NCBI GenBank assembly: GCA_018296165.2
Contig: JACKQL020000035.1
Span: forward strand, 434,001-498,000
Source of the DNA: Termitomyces sp. T153
Taxonomy: Eukaryota > Basidiomycota > Agaricomycetes > Agaricales > Lyophyllaceae
Direction: 5' to 3'
Length of the DNA: 64,000 nucleotides
The first letter of the stretch is position 1, and every line of letters begins with the position of its first letter. The notes under the pieces were generated by a model. It was given only the letters and a program-made list of their open reading frames with translations. It was not told the origin of the DNA and made no database searches. Shown piece by piece: positions 10,088 through 20,607 of this stretch. The position numbers and the translations under genes were made by a program.

Positions 10088-11403
10088 TGTCACAACCCGT
10101 CCCCCGAAACCCCGCACATTGTCCATCAACCCCCCGAACCCCCAAAAAACCCCCAATGCTCCGCTGAACTTCCGCCCATGCCCTGCGCCTATCTCGGCTA
10201 ACTCCGACGCCTCCCCGGCTAACTCCGACGCCTCCCCGGCTAACTCCGACGCCTCCCCGGCTAACTCTGACGCCTCCCCGGCTAACTCCGACGCCTCCCC
10301 GGCTAACTCTGACGCCTCCCCGGCTAACTCTGACGCCTCCCCGGCTAACTCCGACGCCTCCCCGGCTAACTCCGACGGCCCCCTGGCCAACTTTGGTGCC
10401 TTCCCCGCAGCCACTGACACTTACCCTGGGCCTCCCGAACCCCGAGAACCACCCCCGCTGTTCCCAATCTCCGCCACCCATCATCAACTCAACACCCTGG
10501 TTCCTCCGACCTATTCCGGAGTATCACGACAACCTCAGGGCAACCCGCGTTCTCCAATGATCCCATCAACGTATCAATGCGGCACGATCCTCAATCACAA
10601 CTGACACCCACCCACTCCATCGAGCTCCGCCAAGCCCTGCCGCCACAGCCGACGTACCCCGAAGTCCTCCAGTAGTCAGTATATAAGTCATCGAGTAGCT
10701 CTTCGTACTCTAGTTTTGATATTGCTTAACGTTACCTATGGTCTGATTATTTCCTTTTTGTGTTTCATGTTTCATGTTTCGTGTCTTGTTTTCCTTACTC
10801 TCAGTCTCCCGGTCTTATCTCAGTCTCCCAGTCTTACCTCAGTCTCCCGGTCTTGTCTCGTCCCCATTTTATTATTGTTCTCATTATTGTTTCATATCTC
10901 TACCCGAATCTACTCTTGTTCCATATCAACCCCATTCCATTTCGTCTGACGCTGTCTTGGTGACTCTGTCTGGCCATTGTGCCCAAGTCTTCACCAACCT
11001 AAACAACCTCACAAACTCCGCGATTACGATTACGAACCCTGACACTCCTTCACCAGGTCCGAACCTCGCTCTTTGCTTGGTCCTGGACTTCCTCAACTCT
11101 AAATGATCTCCCATCAAACCCCGGCTCCGTTCCCATTGATCACACAGCCGCCTACTCCTTTGCTTCCGTGAATCTCCCGCACGGCCTTCTGCCTGAACCC
11201 CGCCAAGACTGTCTCGTTTCCTCACAATCCGACTTCTCCGGACCTCCTCAGATCTGTCTGGATCACATCCCCCCAACTATCCGCACAAGCCATCAGTGCC
11301 CGGAACATCTTCGAGTGTTCAGTTACCAGTGCAAGGGGATCACGCCCGCCTAGTAAGGACTCGCCCAGTGCAGCTGAGCCCCCGAGGTCAGCGGAACCTG
11401 ACA
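10088..11403 (+). repeat. R5 solo LTR
   Basis: A single 1316-bp LTR flanked by perfect 5-bp duplications, with no internal element sequence. TATATAA is at 10680-10686 and the start-site motif AGTTTTGATATTG (one C to T change) at 10712-10724, spacing 32. It is longer than sister LTRs because of an expanded 21-bp tandem repeat. CpG is largely retained, so it is younger than R4. Confidence 0.9.
10196..10384 (+). repeat. 21-bp minisatellite in the R5 LTR, about nine units
   Basis: Nine tandem copies of a 21-bp unit (ggctaactccgacgcctccc) start about every 21 bp from 10196, differing only by single C/T changes. Other family LTRs carry one or two units at this position (for example 42925-42965 and 48014-48055). 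It lies in U3, upstream of the TATA box, so copy number could affect promoter strength. Confidence 0.9.
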
Positions 11404-12631
11404 TCGACGACCCAAACACCCCCGTGCCAGCCCAAAACTGCTCGACCCACCCCTCTGACCCCCTCTGAACCCCTCAACGCAGCTCCGGACCCTGGCAACA
11501 CAACTTTGGGGCCTCCGCTCCAACTCCAACATTTGATCAAGGGGACTTATGGCACCAACCCAACAATGATGCCCTGGTAGCCCCAACTCCACAACATAAA
11601 CCACCACCAGCTCCGAATCCCGCCCCTACACCGGAATATGTCTGTCAAACAGGGACCACATCATCGGAGCACCCAGAAGCAAGCCACATACAAAGCACAC
11701 CAAACACCCCTGAGCACACCTGCTCATGAACACGACCATCCGGAGCACGATGCCGACCAGAACCAATATTTCAGAACGCAACAAAGCCCCGACTCCGCAT
11801 GCCTTTTGCCGAATACAATACTCTGGAGCTCAACAGAACCCCACCATATGCAGCTCCACCAAAACATAGATTCCAGGCAACTCAAGTCAAGGAATCGGAT
11901 CCTCACCCTGACAGAGTATTTCCGCCCCCACGCTGACCAAACTCACAGCCCAGGACAACTGGAGAACCAGCTCCCGCCAACTTATTACAAGGACCCCCCT
12001 CCAGACCAACTATGCCGTGAGGACAAACCTCACCCCACCAACCCCCACCAATGAAGAGGGCCCCGCCGCCTTTGCCACCAGCGCCGGTATAAGGGCCAGA
12101 TCACAGGAAGACCTCTGTCCCTCCCGCCAACCACACTGACAAGAAAACCAAAGCCCTGAACCTTGCAGAACACGCATGAAAGATTCAAAGGTCCGCCCTC
12201 CTGTACCAACACAGCGCACATCCCCGCCGCAGACTGAAGAAAACTCCTACACCCCTGGTCAGAAATTCCAAGAATCAAACCCAATAACACCATCCCAAAA
12301 TGCCATGGAACTCCACAGGAAAACTCCCACCACCCCCGCCAAACCTTGGGAGCCCTCCCTGCAATGCTCCGCCCTGTCCCGACAAACCCCGGGACCAGCC
12401 AGCACAGACGGCACTAGCGGGCGTAACCCCCGCCTCTGGATTCACTAGGGATTCAACTCCCACTCACACCCCTGCGTGTTTCGCTTACTTTGCCCTCATA
12501 CAAACTAAAACCTCACTTCACACGCCCAGGGACCAAGAAAAGAACATGTTCGCATACAAAAATTACATATATATAAAAGGCAAGGGAGGCAGCAAGTCCG
12601 AAAGCAACAAGAAATGGGGCTCACACCTACC

Positions 12632-12689
12632 TCACTCCCTCCCTGGATCCCCTGGCAACCCTACCCCCAGATCAACTTCCATCTGGGCC
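12632..12689 (-). pseudogene. R4 antisense gene, 3' tail beyond R6
   Basis: Continuation of the minus-strand gene of 23511-24631 after the R6 insertion. It reads AQMEVDLGVGLPGDPGRE and then TGA. The matching stretch in R8 lies just upstream of 46611. Confidence 0.7.
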
Positions 12690-12694
12690 TGCAC
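12690..12694 (+). repeat. R6 target-site duplication (tgcac)
   Basis: tgcac at 12690-12694 is repeated at 23506-23510 immediately outside the two R6 LTRs. The site is inside the antisense gene of R4. Confidence 0.95.
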
Positions 12695-13087
12695 TGTCAC
12701 GACCCGCTCCCTAGATCCCTAGACACGGCCCCCAACCCCTCCCGATAACTCCCCGGAACCCCGCCCACACTTTCGACGCCCACACTGGGCAACTCCGACG
12801 CTTCTCCGGCAAACCCCGACGGCAACTCCCTATCCGTAGCCATCAACACCCCCTTGAAACCTTCCCCCACCGTTCCTGGACACGTCATACGTCCCCGACC
12901 CCCTACCCTAGTTCACCCGACCCATCCCGGAGTGCCACGACGCCCCGGAACGGCCGCGCCCCCAACTGATCCCATCAGAATACCGCCGCGGCCCGAACTT
13001 GGGTTGTACCCGACACCCGTCGACTCAGCACAGCCCCGTCGACCCCCGCCATCACATCCGCCGCCCTTGGAGGCACCCAGTAGTTGG

Positions 13088-13094
13088 TATATAA
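13088..13094 (+). promoter_or_regulatory. R6 LTR TATA box
   Basis: TATATAA, 32 nt upstream of the predicted start at 13120. The same motif and the same 32-nt spacing occur in the LTRs of R1, R3, R4, R5 and R8. Confidence 0.8.
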
Positions 13095-13119
13095 GTCATA
13101 GAATGACTCCTCGGACCCT

Positions 13120-13132
13120 AGTCTTGATATTA
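13120..13132 (+). promoter_or_regulatory. R6 predicted transcript 5' end / self-primer
   Basis: AGTCTTGATATTA is the exact reverse complement of the 13 nt that follow the LTR (13684-13696). Its position 32 nt after TATATAA is where a start site is expected. In Tf1-type elements the 5' end of the mRNA folds onto the primer site and is cut by RNase H to prime minus-strand synthesis; I infer the same here. Confidence 0.75.
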
Positions 13133-13683
13133 CATTTTACCGGTTTCCTATGTTTCGTCTCTCGTCTCGTTTGTATTTCTGTTCCTAGGTTTCGAATCTA
13201 TCTTTTCTCAGTCTCGTCTCGTCTCCGTCTCGTCTCGACTGTACATATTTCCTTTGTTCCCCTGAAGTTCCCTTGCTCCCTACATCAGTACGAACTCCGC
13301 GTACGCGCCACGACCTGAACATTCCTAACGACAACCCCGGGCCTCACTACCCGCTCACCCCGGAACCCATCAAGCCCCGGTAACCCCCTATCCAACCGAC
13401 CCCGCCCCCCCCGACAGCCGAGAAGCCTCCGCCTACCCCGCAATCCCCTCGTGCGTCCGCTAACGAGCTCCGACACCCACCCCGGGTCAACGACCAGTAC
13501 CTCCGGTCTTAGACCCCTCTGAATCACTCCGGACCTACTCGGGCCGCTATCCCTAGGGGCCCCTCGCAAGCCTTCCCCACCTCCGCTCCAACCCCGGGCG
13601 CCTGGTTATAAACGCAGGACATCGCGTCCGCCTAGTAAGGACTCGCCAGTGTACTGAGCCACCGTCGTCAGCGGAACCTGACA

Positions 13684-13696
13684 TAATATCAAGACT
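13684..13696 (+). promoter_or_regulatory. R6 self-complementary primer binding site
   Basis: TAATATCAAGACT starts at the first base after the LTR. Complementarity to 13120-13132 is perfect and ends abruptly on both sides, so the duplex would be exactly 13 bp. Confidence 0.85.
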
Positions 13697-13715
13697 CCCC
13701 CTTACCCCGTTCTCG

Positions 13716-16226
13716 ATGTCTGCGTTCAACCCCGCGTACAACCCAGTCGGTTACCCAACCGACGCCTACGGCCGGCCCATATTGGAAAACTCCTACGCCC
13801 CATTCTACCCGGGCCCCTTCACGGACCAATACGTGCCCCGTCACTGGACCCCTGACCCCAACCAGGTGTTCTACGCCCCCTCCATCAGCCAGGGAATACC
13901 CCCGGGCTGGCGCCGCCCTCCCGCATTCCACGCCGATGGCAACAACCCCCGTATCAACCCCGGAGGATACTCCGCAGCACCCCCCAACCCCGCCTACCTT
14001 CCCCCCGCCCATTATTATGCGTATCCAATCCCCGCTGCAGCCCCAGCCCCTCCGGAAGCTACGGATAACTATTCCCCACCCCGCCCACCATTCGCCGTTC
14101 AAACCCCTCCTTCCCCCAGGCAGCAGAGGATCGAAGCCTACGCCCAGCAACGCGACGAAGTTCTCCGCTTCCTTCGCCTGTCCCCTGCGGAATTCGCAAG
14201 GCGTACCCGCACCTTCCTTACCAGCCTAGGCTACCCCGACACCTCCGCAACCCCGGAGGTCTGGGCGGACCGACTCCTCGACTTCCACGAACGCTACCTG
14301 CAAGGGAACCTCCCGGAGAATACGCAAGGCACCCTGGGCCTCGACGAGAACTTACGGAACGAGCTCCGCGCCTTGGTCGAAGAAATCCACACTAGCCCGA
14401 ACCCCCGCCCCTTCGAAGATCCCCTGGACCCCGCCCGCTCCTTCCACGTGCAACGCGAGGAACCCGTCGGGACACGAAACGAAGCCCCATCTTCCGTTCC
14501 CCGCCAGCAGGAAGAACTCAACGCGGCCTCCAGCATCTTGAGGAATCTCAACCCCGCGGGGGGGCTGTTCGACCAACCCGCCGCCCACACCCTGGCCCTC
14601 TCCGCCCGGCCCCGGGCCAGCTCGGTGCCCAGCGCCTTCCGAACCTGGGATCAACCCGCCATCCCCGAAATCCGCTCCCAACGACCGTCCCTACGCGTCG
14701 ACGACGACAACCGGACCCTCTCCTATATCGACGAGCCGGGCAACCCCGTCGACGAACACCCCCCGCGCAACGGGCCCCAACGAGACCGACCCCCCCATTT
14801 CGACCTCCGCGCCCCTCGTAGCAACGCCCCTCCGCCCCGTCCCAACGCCCCAGTCCCCCCGCGACAGCCCCTGGGCCCCGGGGCGCCCCGACCCCCTCTG
14901 TCCGCCAACCCCTTTCGTCCCCCGCCCGCCCCGATGCCTAACCCCCCCAACGACATCAACTATTTCGGACCCCCGAATCCCGGAGGACCCTCTCCCCCTC
15001 GATGGGCCCCAGGACCCGCCCCGGGTAGTGTAGGTCAAAACCCCGGTGGGGGACCACCCAATGGCGGACCCCCAGGAGGATGGGGCCCGGCGATGGACAA
15101 CTTCCCCCCCCAGCGCGGAAACGGAAACAACTACTACTACTACTACAACGCCGGACCCCCACCCCGAACTCAAAATTCGCAGGACGACACCCGCGACGCA
15201 CTGGCCCGGGAAGGAAAGCTCGACATCCAGAAGCCCGAACCCTTCACCGGCCGCGACCCCCGGAAGTGGCGAATCTTCCTGACCCAATGCTTAACTATGT
15301 TTCAAGCTAAGCCCATCACTTTTCAGCTTGAGAGCTCACGAGTAGCCTTCGCCGCATCATACTTACAGGGCATCGCTTTCGACCACTACACCGCGCTACT
15401 CCGGTTCGACCCAAACAATCCCGTACTCTCCCATTGGCTCGCTTTCACTCAAGAGTTCTCGAGTAAGTTTGGCGTCTTTGACACCGTAGCAGAGGCGGAG
15501 GAAAATCTCTTCAACCTCCGAATGCGCGACAACGAACGCTTCACGACCTTCATCGTACGGTTCGAACGAGAGGCCTACGAGACCGGCTGGAATTACAACG
15601 CCCTCCGGTTCGCCCTCCGTCGTGCCCTGCCCCAACGGATCAAGGACGTCCTTCGCCTCGCGCCCAAACAAACCACCTACGACGGGTACAAGGCGCTCGT
15701 TACCCAGGTCGACCAACGTTATTGGGAAGATCGCAGCGAAAACACGGCGCCCCGGACCTCGTGGAATACTTCCGGTAACACCAACTGGCAGACCGGAGCA
15801 ACCAATGGCATCCGACCCTCCATCCCCGCTAGCCCTGCTAACCCCGCACCCCGCTTCCCCCCGGGCCGAGGAGTCCCCAACACAAATCGGCCCCCGGGAC
15901 AGCGACCACCCGCCCAGCTCAACGCCGCCGACCTCCACGACACCCCAGTACCTCCGGATACCAATCCCGACGACCGCGACGACAGCCTGGACCCCGCCAA
16001 CGATCAGGAAGCCCTATGCGCAAACAGGATCCAGGACAGTCAGTGGATTGACGTGCCGGAAGAAACGCAGGAGAAACGACGGAAGGAGGGCGCGTGCATC
16101 CTATGTGGTGAGCAGGGACATTTTATTCGCAATTGCCCTAAACGACAGGTGATGGGACGCGCCGTGTGGACGATCGACGGAGAAGACTGTAACTACCAGT
16201 TCACGGAAAACGAGTCGGCGGTTTAG
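13716..16226 (+). CDS. gag: R6 Gag polyprotein
   Basis: An 836-aa Gag that forms the particle and packages the RNA. The start is the first ATG after the primer site, 32 nt from the LTR end. A basic/helical segment lies near residues 130-215 ([21 protein letters not shown] region). A long proline-rich linker (about 345-480) ends in a run of five tyrosines. A retrotransposon capsid-type domain spans about 498-674 ([18 protein letters not shown] onward). A single CCHC zinc knuckle lies at residues 794-807 ([14 protein letters not shown]). This is longer than most Ty3-type Gag because of the N-terminal extension. Pol follows in the -1 frame with a 34-nt overlap. No internal stop is seen. GC content and CpG are far above those of the older copies. 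Confidence 0.93.
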   Translation: MSAFNPAYNPVGYPTDAYGRPILENSYAPFYPGPFTDQYVPRHWTPDPNQVFYAPSISQGIPPGWRRPPAFHADGNNPRINPGGYSAAPPNPAYLPPAHYYAYPIPAAAPAPPEATDNYSPPRPPFAVQTPPSPRQQRIEAYAQQRDEVLRFLRLSPAEFARRTRTFLTSLGYPDTSATPEVWADRLLDFHERYLQGNLPENTQGTLGLDENLRNELRALVEEIHTSPNPRPFEDPLDPARSFHVQREEPVGTRNEAPSSVPRQQEELNAASSILRNLNPAGGLFDQPAAHTLALSARPRASSVPSAFRTWDQPAIPEIRSQRPSLRVDDDNRTLSYIDEPGNPVDEHPPRNGPQRDRPPHFDLRAPRSNAPPPRPNAPVPPRQPLGPGAPRPPLSANPFRPPPAPMPNPPNDINYFGPPNPGGPSPPRWAPGPAPGSVGQNPGGGPPNGGPPGGWGPAMDNFPPQRGNGNNYYYYYNAGPPPRTQNSQDDTRDALAREGKLDIQKPEPFTGRDPRKWRIFLTQCLTMFQAKPITFQLESSRVAFAASYLQGIAFDHYTALLRFDPNNPVLSHWLAFTQEFSSKFGVFDTVAEAEENLFNLRMRDNERFTTFIVRFEREAYETGWNYNALRFALRRALPQRIKDVLRLAPKQTTYDGYKALVTQVDQRYWEDRSENTAPRTSWNTSGNTNWQTGATNGIRPSIPASPANPAPRFPPGRGVPNTNRPPGQRPPAQLNAADLHDTPVPPDTNPDDRDDSLDPANDQEALCANRIQDSQWIDVPEETQEKRRKEGACILCGEQGHFIRNCPKRQVMGRAVWTIDGEDCNYQFTENESAV
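16193..16226 (+). promoter_or_regulatory. Gag-pol overlap, likely -1 frameshift window
   Basis: The pol frame is open from 16193 (after TAA 16190-16192) and gag ends at TAG 16224-16226, so the frames overlap by 34 nt with pol at -1. Candidate slip sites are GGAAAAC at 16205-16211 and GGTTTAG at 16220-16226. The residues encoded in the pol frame between the gag stop and ATG 16301 look coding. Restart at the ATG is the alternative. Confidence 0.5.
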
Positions 16227-16300
16227 GTCTGGAAGACGCACTAGACCGCGGACCACATCCCGACGTCTTCTCCGCCCCAGCCACACTTCTCCGCGCAACG

Positions 16301-19300
16301 ATGCTCGCCCCGGACAACCCCCCAGCACACCTCCCCTCCCACTCCTCCACAAACCTCCTCCTCCGCACCACTCTCCCTTTCACCGACAAGCCCGTCCCCA
16401 CACTAGTCGACAGCGGTGCCACCGATAACTTTGTTGACGAATCCCTGGCAGCGCTTGCCCCACAACCCCTCCGCCGTCTCCCCGCCCCGATCCCCCTCAA
16501 ACTCTTTGACGGAGACTCTACTCCAGCGGGAGATATCACTCATTGCCTAGAAACGACCCTGACCTTCGCCGACGGACAACGGCAAGAACTCCGGCTACTC
16601 GTCACAAAATTACACCCCTCCGCCCCCGTCGTCTTAGGGTTCTCATGGCTCCGCTCCACCAACCCCCGCGTCGATTGGCCCAGTCTCACCCTACGCCTCG
16701 ACCGGGACAACCCCGCCGATTCTGGGCTGGTACCCTTCCATGTCCCACCCCCCTCCGAGAGCTCCGAGGCCACGATCAACCAACCCCGGACCCCGCCGCA
16801 ACTTCGCTCTAGATCTGCGCGATCATTCGTCATCTATGTCCGACTTGGCGGCTCGCTCAAGGAGCTTCCCGCCCTCATAGACAGCGGCGCCTCCGGTGTC
16901 TTCGTCAGCAATCAACTCGACCTCCGACGCAACGACCTCGACAAACCCCTCGAGCTCCAACTCTTCGATGGGAGCCCCGCCACGACAAGAATCACGCAGT
17001 ACCACGACGACACCCTCACCCTCGACAACGACCTGCAGTTCCAGGCCCGACTCCTCGTTACCCAGCTACCCCCGTCGACCCCGATCGTGCTCGGACTCCC
17101 GTGGCTGCGAGACGTCAACCCCGACATCAACTGGAAGAACCTTACCATGCAATTCCCCGGCCCTGAAGCAAGGTTAGCAGCCGCCATCCACCTCCGCTTC
17201 CAACCTATCCCGGACCCCGACGCCACCCCGGATCCGACTGCTACATCCACAGGACCCGACCCCGTCGACTCCGGAAACCTCGACATTAAAATCATCGGCG
17301 CCGTCCCCTTCGCGCGCCTCCTACGGGAAGGCACCCCCGCCTTCCAGTTGCAAGTCACGCCGGCCCTACCGGAGAAATACCTCCGCGCAGGGACTATCAC
17401 GCCAGAAAGGAAGACGGAGGAACAGATCCTATCCGAAGTAGTTCCCCCGGAGTATCATGAATTCGCTGACGTGTTCTCCGAAGGAAGTGCCAAGGAACTC
17501 CCTCCGCACCGCTCCTACGACCACCAGATCGACCTCGAAGAAGGCACCTCACCCCCGTTTGGCAAGATCTACAACATGTCCGAAGTCGAGCTCCGGGCCC
17601 TGAAGGAGTACCTCGACGACATGCTCGGCAAAGGTTTCATACGTCCCTCGATCTCCGCGGCTGGCGCCCCGGTCCTGTTCGCCAAGAAAAAAGACGGATC
17701 CCTCCGACTCTGTGTGGATTATCGGGGACTCAACAAAGTCACCAAGAAGAACCGGTACCCCCTCCCCTTAATCGGAGACCTTGTTGATCGCCTTCGCAGC
17801 GCCAAGATTTACACGAAAATCGACCTTCGCTCCGGCTACAACAATGTCCGGATCGCCCCGGGGCATGAATGGAAGACCGCCTTTCGCACCCGCTACGGCC
17901 TCTTTGAGTATCTTGTAATGCCCTTCGGAATGACTAACTCCCCCGCCACCTTCCAGTACTTCATGAACGACATCTTCCACGACATGAACGACGTCTTTGT
18001 CATCGTGTATTTGGACGATATCCTGATCTATTCGAATTCGCCCGCGGAGCATTCGGAGCACGTCCGCCGTGTCCTGGAACGGCTCCGGGAGTATCACCTT
18101 CATGCTAAACCCGAAAAGTGCTCATTCCACACAGCGGAAGTCGAATATCTCGGGGTCATCGTCACCCCCGACGGTGTGCGCATGGATCCCGCCAAGGTCG
18201 ACGCAATACTCAACTGGCCCTCCCCGCGGAACGTCAAGGAGGTACAGTCATTCTTGGGGTTTGCTAACTTCTATCGCCGCTTCATCGACAACTACTCCGG
18301 AATTACCAAGCCCCTCAACCGGCTCACAAGAAAGGACACCCCTTGGGATTGGGACAGCAAGTGCCAGAGCGTATTCCTCCTCCTGAAGAAGGCCTTCACC
18401 TCCGCTCCGGTTCTCCGCCATTTCGACCCCTCCCTACCGATCGTGCTCGAATGTGACGCCTCCGACTACGCTATCGCCGGGATACTCTCCCAGTCAAACT
18501 CGGAGGGCAAGGATCTCCGCCCCGTCGCATTCTACACCCGATCAATGATCCCCGCGGAACTCAACTACGACATTTACGACAAGGAACTCCTCGCAATCGT
18601 CGAAGCCTTCCGTCAGTGGCGGGCCTACCTCGAGGGGTCCCCGCACCGCATCCAAGTCTACTCCGACCACAACAACCTGCAATATTTCACGACCACGAAA
18701 CAGCTCAGCTGCCGCCAGGCTCGATGGTCCGAAACCCTTTCGGAGTACGATTTTACCATTCACTACCGCCCCGGGCGACTCGGCGCAAAGCCCGACGCCC
18801 TCACTCGAAGACCCGACGTGTATCCGAAGAAATCGTTCGAAACCGAACGAAATGCATTCAACCATCGAGTGGTAATCCCACCTGAACATCTACATGCCGT
18901 GCTGATTTTAAACGAAGAAGGAATCCTCCAGCAAATCAGGAATTCACCCCCGGACCCCTTCTTCAACCAGCACGATCCCCGCAACAACCCCGACGAGTCG
19001 AGCGTAGACAACCCCTTTTCGCTATCCCCGGACCACCGCCTGCTGCTCCGAAGTGGACGAATCTACGCCCCGGACCACAAGTCCATTCGCCTCGACATAC
19101 TCCGGCAGCACCACGATCACAAGCTCCGGGGGCACCCAGGAATTCGTAAGACCCTTCAACTCATCTCCCGGACTTATTTTTGGCCAGGAATGAAGAAGGA
19201 CGTCACGCGATACGTGAGGGCCTGCGAGCCCTGCCTACGGGCCAAAGTTCCCCGCCATCGCCCCCACGGACTACTGAAACCCCTCCCCGTTGGTCGCCGC

Positions 19301-20377
19301 CCCTGGTCTTCGATATCGATGGATCATATCGTCGAACTCCCCGATTCCGAAGGTTTCGACGCAATCCTCGTCGTCGTCTGCCGCCTTACCAAGCAAGCCC
19401 TCTTTATTCCCTGCCACACCACTGACACCGCCCCGGATTTCGCCAAACTATTTTTAGAACACGTATTCTCCAAACACGGGCTTCCCGACGACATCGTCTC
19501 CGACCGTGGGCCCCTATTCGTGTCTCATTTCTGGAAATCGCTGTGCAAGGCGCTCGAGATCAAGACCAGCCTCTCTACCGCCTATCACCCGGAAACCGAC
19601 GGGCAAACCGAGCGCGTAAACCAGACGTTAGAACAGTACCTTCGCCTCTACGTTAACTATTTACAGAACGACTGGCGCGCGGAGCTCCCCCTCGCCGAAT
19701 TCACCTACAACAACACGCCTCATTCCGCCACCGGAGTTTCCCCCTTTTACGCCAACAAGGGCTACAATCCCCGACTCACACTGTCCCTCAAGGACATCCC
19801 CTCCCACGTTGCCCACGAAGTCGCCGAGGACCTCCGGTCCCTCCACCAATTCCTCCGGGACGAGATCGGCACCGCCAACCAAGCCTACTCCAAGCATGCC
19901 GACGCCCGCCGCCAGCCGACCCCCGACTGGCCCCCCGGCACCTTGGTCTGGCTCGACCGACGAAATCTTAAGACCCGGAGGCCCTCTATCAAACTCGACC
20001 ACAAACGCCTCGGTCCATTCAAGATCCTCCGGAAGGTCTCCACCCACGCTTACAAACTCGACCTGCCTCCGGGTCTAAAGGGTCTCCACCCTGTATTCCA
20101 CGTCCGACTCCTTGAAAGGCACGCTCCGGACCCCTTCCCCGGCCAACGCCCCAGCCGACCGCCCCCCGTCGAAGTCGAGGACGAGTACCACTACGAGGTC
20201 GACGAGATCCTCGACTCCCGGGTAGTTCGCGGCCGACTCCAGTACTTGGTCCGATGGAAGGGCTACGGGCCTGAGGACGATACGTGGGAGCCCCGAAGGA
20301 ACCTCGACAGAGCCCCCGACGAAATCCGGGACTTCCACCGACGGAATCCCGCCAAGCCCCGGAACCCCCGGGACTGA
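16301..20377 (+). CDS. pol: R6 Pol: tandem proteases, RT, RNase H, integrase, chromodomain
   Basis: 1358 codons from ATG 16301; the frame is open upstream to 16193, so a Gag-Pol fusion is likely. There are two aspartic protease domains, one with DSGAT at residues 37-41 and one with DSGAS at 194-198, each followed by a hydrophobic VLGFSWL/VLGLPWL motif. RT starts near 440 ([18 protein letters not shown] near 463; YLDD 570-573). RNase H has DASD from 719 and the KELLAIVEA helix near 760. Integrase has an HHCC domain (about 935-980) and catalytic D1008, D1068 and E1104 with exact D35E spacing; the usual VVVDRLTK is [10 protein letters not shown]-terminal chromodomain (about 1297-1345, [17 protein letters not shown]) would direct integration to marked chromatin. 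The order PR-RT-RH-IN-CHD is that of chromoviruses. All catalytic residues checked are present. Confidence 0.95.
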   Translation: MLAPDNPPAHLPSHSSTNLLLRTTLPFTDKPVPTLVDSGATDNFVDESLAALAPQPLRRLPAPIPLKLFDGDSTPAGDITHCLETTLTFADGQRQELRLLVTKLHPSAPVVLGFSWLRSTNPRVDWPSLTLRLDRDNPADSGLVPFHVPPPSESSEATINQPRTPPQLRSRSARSFVIYVRLGGSLKELPALIDSGASGVFVSNQLDLRRNDLDKPLELQLFDGSPATTRITQYHDDTLTLDNDLQFQARLLVTQLPPSTPIVLGLPWLRDVNPDINWKNLTMQFPGPEARLAAAIHLRFQPIPDPDATPDPTATSTGPDPVDSGNLDIKIIGAVPFARLLREGTPAFQLQVTPALPEKYLRAGTITPERKTEEQILSEVVPPEYHEFADVFSEGSAKELPPHRSYDHQIDLEEGTSPPFGKIYNMSEVELRALKEYLDDMLGKGFIRPSISAAGAPVLFAKKKDGSLRLCVDYRGLNKVTKKNRYPLPLIGDLVDRLRSAKIYTKIDLRSGYNNVRIAPGHEWKTAFRTRYGLFEYLVMPFGMTNSPATFQYFMNDIFHDMNDVFVIVYLDDILIYSNSPAEHSEHVRRVLERLREYHLHAKPEKCSFHTAEVEYLGVIVTPDGVRMDPAKVDAILNWPSPRNVKEVQSFLGFANFYRRFIDNYSGITKPLNRLTRKDTPWDWDSKCQSVFLLLKKAFTSAPVLRHFDPSLPIVLECDASDYAIAGILSQSNSEGKDLRPVAFYTRSMIPAELNYDIYDKELLAIVEAFRQWRAYLEGSPHRIQVYSDHNNLQYFTTTKQLSCRQARWSETLSEYDFTIHYRPGRLGAKPDALTRRPDVYPKKSFETERNAFNHRVVIPPEHLHAVLILNEEGILQQIRNSPPDPFFNQHDPRNNPDESSVDNPFSLSPDHRLLLRSGRIYAPDHKSIRLDILRQHHDHKLRGHPGIRKTLQLISRTYFWPGMKKDVTRYVRACEPCLRAKVPRHRPHGLLKPLPVGRRPWSSISMDHIVELPDSEGFDAILVVVCRLTKQALFIPCHTTDTAPDFAKLFLEHVFSKHGLPDDIVSDRGPLFVSHFWKSLCKALEIKTSLSTAYHPETDGQTERVNQTLEQYLRLYVNYLQNDWRAELPLAEFTYNNTPHSATGVSPFYANKGYNPRLTLSLKDIPSHVAHEVAEDLRSLHQFLRDEIGTANQAYSKHADARRQPTPDWPPGTLVWLDRRNLKTRRPSIKLDHKRLGPFKILRKVSTHAYKLDLPPGLKGLHPVFHVRLLERHAPDPFPGQRPSRPPPVEVEDEYHYEVDEILDSRVVRGRLQYLVRWKGYGPEDDTWEPRRNLDRAPDEIRDFHRRNPAKPRNPRD

Positions 20378-20607
20378 CCCAACACAGATGGCAATAGTGG
20401 GCGTAACCCCCGCCTCTGGGTTCACCAGGGATTCAACTCCCACCAATACTCTCCTACGTGTTTCCACTTACTCCTCTCCTCGCTCTATCTGAAACTCCTC
20501 ACACTCAGCAGAGGGTCCAAAGACTGTATAGGCACAAACGATGTACAGGTATATACTTGAACAAGAAAGGGGCAGGGAACAAGTCAGCGACGGGGTCCGA
20601 ATTCCCC
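20378..20607 (+). other. R6 region between convergent pol and antisense gene, with conserved block
   Basis: This 230-bp gap separates the pol stop (20375-20377) from the stop of the antisense gene. At about 20388-20450 it holds a block with three short potential hairpins (stems GGCG/CGCC, CTGG/CCAG, GGGA/TCCC). Relatives of the block occur at about 181-235, 12405-12460, 31165-31230, 46385-46440 and in part 57380-57415. Persistence in coding and non-coding copies suggests a cis-acting or 3'-end role for one or both transcripts. Function is unknown. Confidence 0.5.

Larger units (their letters stand above)
8904..12631 (+). other. R4 non-coding interior (non-autonomous element), interrupted by R5
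   Basis: No gag, RT or integrase is present here. The stretch is collinear with R8 44132-46610, and R5 (10088-11403) interrupts it. It holds a small island of pol at about 9913-9960, equivalent to the protease/RT linker of R6 near 17430-17480. At about 12405-12460 is the conserved post-pol block also seen at 20388-20450. Long open frames on either strand are chance products of C-rich sequence. R4 is therefore an internally deleted derivative that would need proteins from a relative such as R6. Confidence 0.75.
12695..13683 (+). repeat. R6 5' LTR
   Basis: A 989-bp LTR with perfect terminal inverted repeats TGTCA/TGACA. By position U3 is 12695-13119 and R begins at 13120. The leader downstream is rich in tctcgtctcg-like CT repeats near 13200-13245, typical of fungal promoters and 5' leaders. 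Confidence 0.95.

Noticed and set aside
9750..10487. Long minus-strand frame with repeated VSRGGVG/ELAGEAS-like units, and matching plus-strand frames
   Set aside because: These are translations of the 21-bp minisatellite in the R5 LTR; a repeat length divisible by three keeps all frames open.
14691..15938. Long minus-strand frames opposite R6 gag
   Set aside because: Shadows of GC-rich coding sequence; no conserved counterpart in R3, no splice or start context.
20388..20450. tRNA-like gene (TTCAACT loop and GGGATTCAACTCCC)
   Set aside because: The loop fits a T-loop but the five-base stem does not pair, and no acceptor stem, D-arm or A box is found; kept only as a conserved block.
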